From Siphonodentalium dalli (lineage: Eukaryota > Mollusca > Scaphopoda > Gadilida > Siphonodentaliidae): a stretch of DNA of 64,000 nt. Below are positions 60,260 to 64,000 of the stretch, piece by piece (the stretch's first letter is position 1; every line of letters starts with the position of its first letter). Made by a program: the position numbers and the translations under genes. The stretch covers positions 130,291,917-130,355,916 of the forward strand of contig CP136066.1 of NCBI GenBank assembly GCA_032622095.1, in the 5' to 3' direction. The notes under the pieces were generated by a model that was not told where the DNA came from, ran no database searches, and saw only the letters and a list, made by a program, of their open reading frames with translations.

Positions 60260-62774
60260 AGATAGTGAATTTGCACAACTAAAGTCTACGCCTGTATAAT
60301 AAAAACATGGCACATCTGATACTCTACACTCCGGTAAGGGTGGGGGTCTGGTAAACGGTATGGCCTGCTTGTAACTCTTCGACATATGCCGAAACTTCTT
60401 AAATGAGATCGAACCAACTGGTGTGCACGTGGAATCCAATATTTTTAACAAATACTTTTAACAGTAGAAATCACACCGGGATGCTTTGACTGCTGATGAC
60501 AATCATTTACGCTAAGCTTGGTGACTGTATTTTCTTTCAGTAATAAGATCGATTGCTTGGTACTGGTTCTAGAGGTGAATATTGAAGTATTCCTCAACAG
60601 TGAATGATATCGTTTCCATCCAAGAATAATTGTAATTGTTTCACGATCGACAGATTTTTTTCATCCGACAAACTTTCAATTACATTATGAAAAACTGATG
60701 ACTGGCTATCCTTGATCCACATCTTTTCTGCTGAACTCAACTCATCAGAATTCAAACTCCCTGTGAGTCTACTTGTGGGACGGTCATTTTGTACTTAAAA
60801 CGGAGGACTGTAACACGCAGTAATTTTGATAACGATACTGGCCAGTCCAGATTGGTGACTGTAAATCAGATTCTGCTCCTGTAGTCGGTTCAGACCGAAT
60901 TGACACACTTGTTGTCATGGATTTCTTTACAATCGCATGGTGTGGTATGTAGTGGATTCTCTGCGACGGAGAATCTTCTGCAATTTCAATCTTTTTGATG
61001 AAATCGTGTTCACCTGCATTTTAACTATATTTCAACATCGTTCTCAAACAGTTCGGGATTTTTTACAAGACGCCGGATGTTTCATCAAGTGCGATTGTGC
61101 GTGATTTCAATATCTGTTGGCAGTTCATCATCATTGTCACACCATGGCAATTTCGCAATGTATCTACCATCTCTAAATTCAATGGAATCCTTGCAGAATG
61201 TCGCTATGTTTTCGTCATCTGCTTTTCGTGTTGTACTATCAATTCCAATTGTTTTCGGTGACTGTGTTGTCTGTCTGCGTTGGTCCACACAGTAAATACC
61301 CTATTTTCGATTTTATCGCAACAGGTCCGGTTTTTGTTTTTATGATATCATTTTCAACAAATGAGTAGTAATTGTCACTACCGATGAGAAGGGATACATC
61401 AAAATTGTCACAAGAATAGCTCGTCGGTAGAGCCAATTTCAGAGAATTCAACTCCGTAATGGTGTACGGTGTAAAAATTCGTAGTGGCTTGGTGATAGCT
61501 TTCACTACTAACGCATTAACTGGGATGGTCAAATTATCCAATCAAATGATGTTAATCTGAACCACATCAAACTCACGTGCCTTTGAGTCCTTCGCGCCAA
61601 ATGTCGAGACATTGAGGGTTTCTTTCTTTGTGGTTGGAGATTAAGATGTGCGACAAGAGTCTCTGAAACGAAAGAACTCTGAGATCTGTCATCGAACAAA
61701 ATGTTAGCAGGCATCACTGTGTCCATTATGTCATCGTATACATTGGCGATTGCGGTCTTAAATAACACATGTGTGGTCTTCGGTGATGGTGAGTTGTTAC
61801 TTATAACGGTTGCAATCACAATTTTCTTTTTTCATTTTCACCATGTATGCTACTCGACTTGTCATCAGATATTGCTTGTGGGTCACGCGGGTATGGTCTC
61901 ATGTCTCGATCGGATGTAGAAGGATTGTTGTTGTACAGACAGGCATGATGTTTTCGCTGACAATGGAGACAATGTCTCGATGATCAGCATTGGCTGGCTT
62001 TGTGACAACCAAGGCAGTAAAAACACAATTTTGCTTCGGCTGCATAGTGGAGTCTCGAATCTCTGTTCTGTACCATGGAACAATCCGAAGGAAAATGTTG
62101 ACCTGAACAAAATATGCATCGCTGTTACTGTGTGTTACTGGTAGGTACATATCCATCGGGTGTGGGCTTCGCTGAAGTCTGGAGAGAAGTGATTGTTCCG
62201 TCTATCAGATCCTCAAACGGTAACGGATTTGAAACATAGCTGCATGATTCAAAGATAGCGACTTCCTTTTGAAGATTCTCTCTCAATTATTTTAGTGTCC
62301 ATGTGTTTATATCCAAGTGTCTGTCTCATATTTCACTTCAGCTATATTGGAAGTTTTTCCCAAAGCATTGGGAGAAGCATCGTTTCATACGAATTCTCCG
62401 GCTTCCCTAGTAACTGAAGTGTTCTTACGTTGGATTCCAGTTGACGTAGCTTCAGTTGGCTTTGCCAATGCGATCAATCGTTTAACATAGGCATCGATAA
62501 TCTGATGAGTTTGCCTCTTTCAATAAATGGCTGTTGCGGGCTGTTGTATAATTTACAGCTGTTAGTGGTAGACTTTGAATGCAGGAGTTTGCATCACCGG
62601 ACAGTGAGATTTTCAGGAAAGTAAATTTGTCAATATCTCGAATTTTTTGATCGCAGGAATTGATGGACAAATCAAATAGTTCCCAGAATGTCTGCAATTG
62701 TAAAATGTCCCCTGGAAATTTTGGTAAGTCCGTTTTAGGAAGACGTATTCTCATGGCATGTTGGTTCTCTTTAT
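60260..62774 (-). pseudogene. BEL/Pao LTR-retroelement polyprotein remnant, internally deleted
   Basis: On the minus strand, the gag-like segment (RLPKTDLPKFPGDILQLQTF) lies at 62740-62540. A cysteine/histidine-rich zinc-knuckle zone follows at about 62150-61930. The aspartic protease region typical of BEL/Pao lies at 61790-61300, ending near LLIGSDNYYSFV and IKSKIGYLLCGP. The segment leading into reverse transcriptase (LPWCDNDDELP, IHYIPHHAIVKK) is at 61200-60930. The frame then jumps straight to an integrase zinc-binding and N-terminal core piece (KYWIPRAHQLVRSHL, TGVDFSCAN) at 60520-60280. Most of reverse transcriptase and RNase H is missing. One expected integrase zinc-ligand cysteine also appears lost, and stops and frameshifts are many. 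LTRs were not found. The gag start is cut off by the element at 62775. The order on one strand makes the family assignment firm; the copy cannot be functional. Confidence 0.82.
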
Positions 62775-64000
62775 AGCTCAACTTTACTTTGTAAAGTTTG
62801 AGCTATTGCCATGGCTTGGTATCCGTCGTGCGTGTGTGTGTGTGTGTGTGTGCGTGTGTGCGTGATTCGTCAAAAATTTCCTTTAGCACGGGCTACAGTT
62901 CGTACCTTTGGTCCGATTATTATGAAATTTGTCATGGATGTTGACATTGACATGTAGATGGGAACGAGTAATTTTGGTGTCATTTGGGAAAAAAACATGG
63001 CTGCCAGCGGCCATTTTGGATTTCAAAATTCAATCCATTAGCACGGGCTACATGTTGTACTGTTTGTCTGATCATCATGAAATTTGTCATGGATGATAAT
63101 ATTGACATATAGATGGGAACGAGTAATTTTGGGGTCATTCGGCCCAAAAACATGGCCGCCAGCAGCCATCTTGGATTTTACTCTTTGTATGACTAAATTC
63201 TTTAGCACAGGCTGCAGGTCGTACTTTTAGTCTGATCATCATAAAATTTGTCATGGATATTAACAATGACATGTAGATGGGAACGCGTAATTTTGGGGTC
63301 ATTTGGCCAAAAAACATGGTCGCCAGCAGCCATCTTGGATTTTACTCTTTGTATGACTAAATCCTTTAGCACTGGCTACAGGTCCTACTTTTAGTCTGAT
63401 CATCATAAAATTTGTCACGAATGTTAATAATGACATGTAGATGGGAACGAGTCATTTTGGGGTCATTCAGCCAAAAAACATGGCCACCAGCAGCCATCTT
63501 GTATTTTACTCTTTGTATGACTAAATCCTTTAGCACGGGCTACAGGGCGTACCTTTAGTCTGATCATCATAAAATTTGTCATGGCTGTTGAAATTGGAAT
63601 GTAGATGGGAACGAGTCATTTTGGGGTCGTTCGGACAAAAAACATGGCCACCAGCGGCCATCTTGGATTTCAAAATTTAATCCATTAGCATGGGCCACAG
63701 GTCGTACTGTTCGTCTGATCATCATGAAATTTGTCATGGATGATAATATTGACATATAGATGGGAACGAGTAATTTTGGGGTCATTCGTCCAAAAAACAT
63801 GGCCGCCAGCAGCCATCTTGGATTTTACTCTTTGTATGACTAAATTCTTTAGCACGGGCTGCAGGTCGTACCTTTAGTCTGATCATCATAAAATTTATCA
63901 TGGATGTTAACATTGACATGTAGATGGGAACGAGTAATTTTGGGGTCATTCGGCCAAAAAACATGGTCGGCAGCAGCCATCTTGGATTTTACTCTTTGTA
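62775..64000 (+). mobile_element. Helentron-like non-autonomous element, family C copy 2 (runs off the window)
   Basis: The 5' palindrome AGCTCAACTTTAC..GTAAAGTTTGAGCT starts exactly where the BEL/Pao gag homology stops. A (GT)n run lies at about 62830-62860. At least seven units of about 163 bp follow, with GCACGGGCTACAGGTCGTAC, GACATGTAGATGGGAACGAG and ACATGGCCGCCAGCAGCCAT. The 3' end lies beyond 64000. The open minus-strand frames inside are by-products of the tandem repeats. Confidence 0.75.

Noticed and set aside
63135-63964. Series of similar minus-strand frames with repeated FFGRMTPK and VPIYMS peptides
   Set aside because: They are translations of the 163-bp family C core units. The unit length is not a multiple of three and each frame ends within one or two units.
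56645-64000. Next MLK exon with the CRIB region
   Set aside because: No DFQHK or CRIB-like sequence with splice sites was found before the window end.

Overview
This window looks like metazoan nuclear DNA, most likely from a marine invertebrate. It is AT-rich, has very long introns and no bacterial-style gene packing, and is dense in repeats. The dispersed elements, with tandem cores of about 160 bp, TCCG/TGTC microsatellites and terminal hairpins, resemble the 'pearl' and Helentron-associated elements known from bivalves and other invertebrates. A mollusc or other lophotrochozoan is my best guess, at low confidence.

The only host gene I can support is a mixed-lineage kinase (MLK, MAP3K9/10/21-like; Drosophila slipper family) on the + strand. 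Three internal exons were found by homology and matching splice phases: 11923-12071 (kinase subdomains IX-X), 39700-39875 (subdomain XI to the start of the leucine-zipper region) and 56401-56644 (leucine-zipper and basic region). The SH3 and N-terminal kinase exons and the CRIB/C-terminal exons were not found and presumably lie outside. The window is therefore probably one gene interior, with introns of about 27.6 kb and 16.5 kb.

The remainder is mobile-element archaeology. 0.5-4.2 kb: foldback-like element with long inverted arms. 4.3 kb: tRNA-derived SINE. 5.4-9.9 kb: giant inverted repeat with two head-to-head broken copies of a PIN-like/CXC protein gene. 12.5-21.4 kb: Helentron-like elements, one split by a 5.07-kb PIF/Harbinger-like element that carries a FLYWCH exon and a piggyBac-like MITE. 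23.5-24.5 kb: pogo/Tigger transposase remnant. 24.8-36.4 kb: head-to-tail array of eight repeat units invaded by further elements. 38.3-43.4 kb: more Helentron-like copies, one holding a hAT insertion. 44.0-48.6 kb: element with inverted ends carrying the N-terminal half of the same PIN/CXC protein family. 51.3-54.1 kb: minisatellite interrupted by two hAT-like insertions, one with a BED zinc finger. 59-62.8 kb: internally deleted BEL/Pao retroelement, itself cut by a Helentron-like copy that runs to the window end.

The most interesting points are the shared end structure (5' palindrome, inverted subterminal repeat, 3' hairpin with compensatory changes) in four otherwise unrelated element families, the nested insertions that reveal exact element boundaries, and the PIN/CXC family, which may belong to an uncharacterised class of mobile element.
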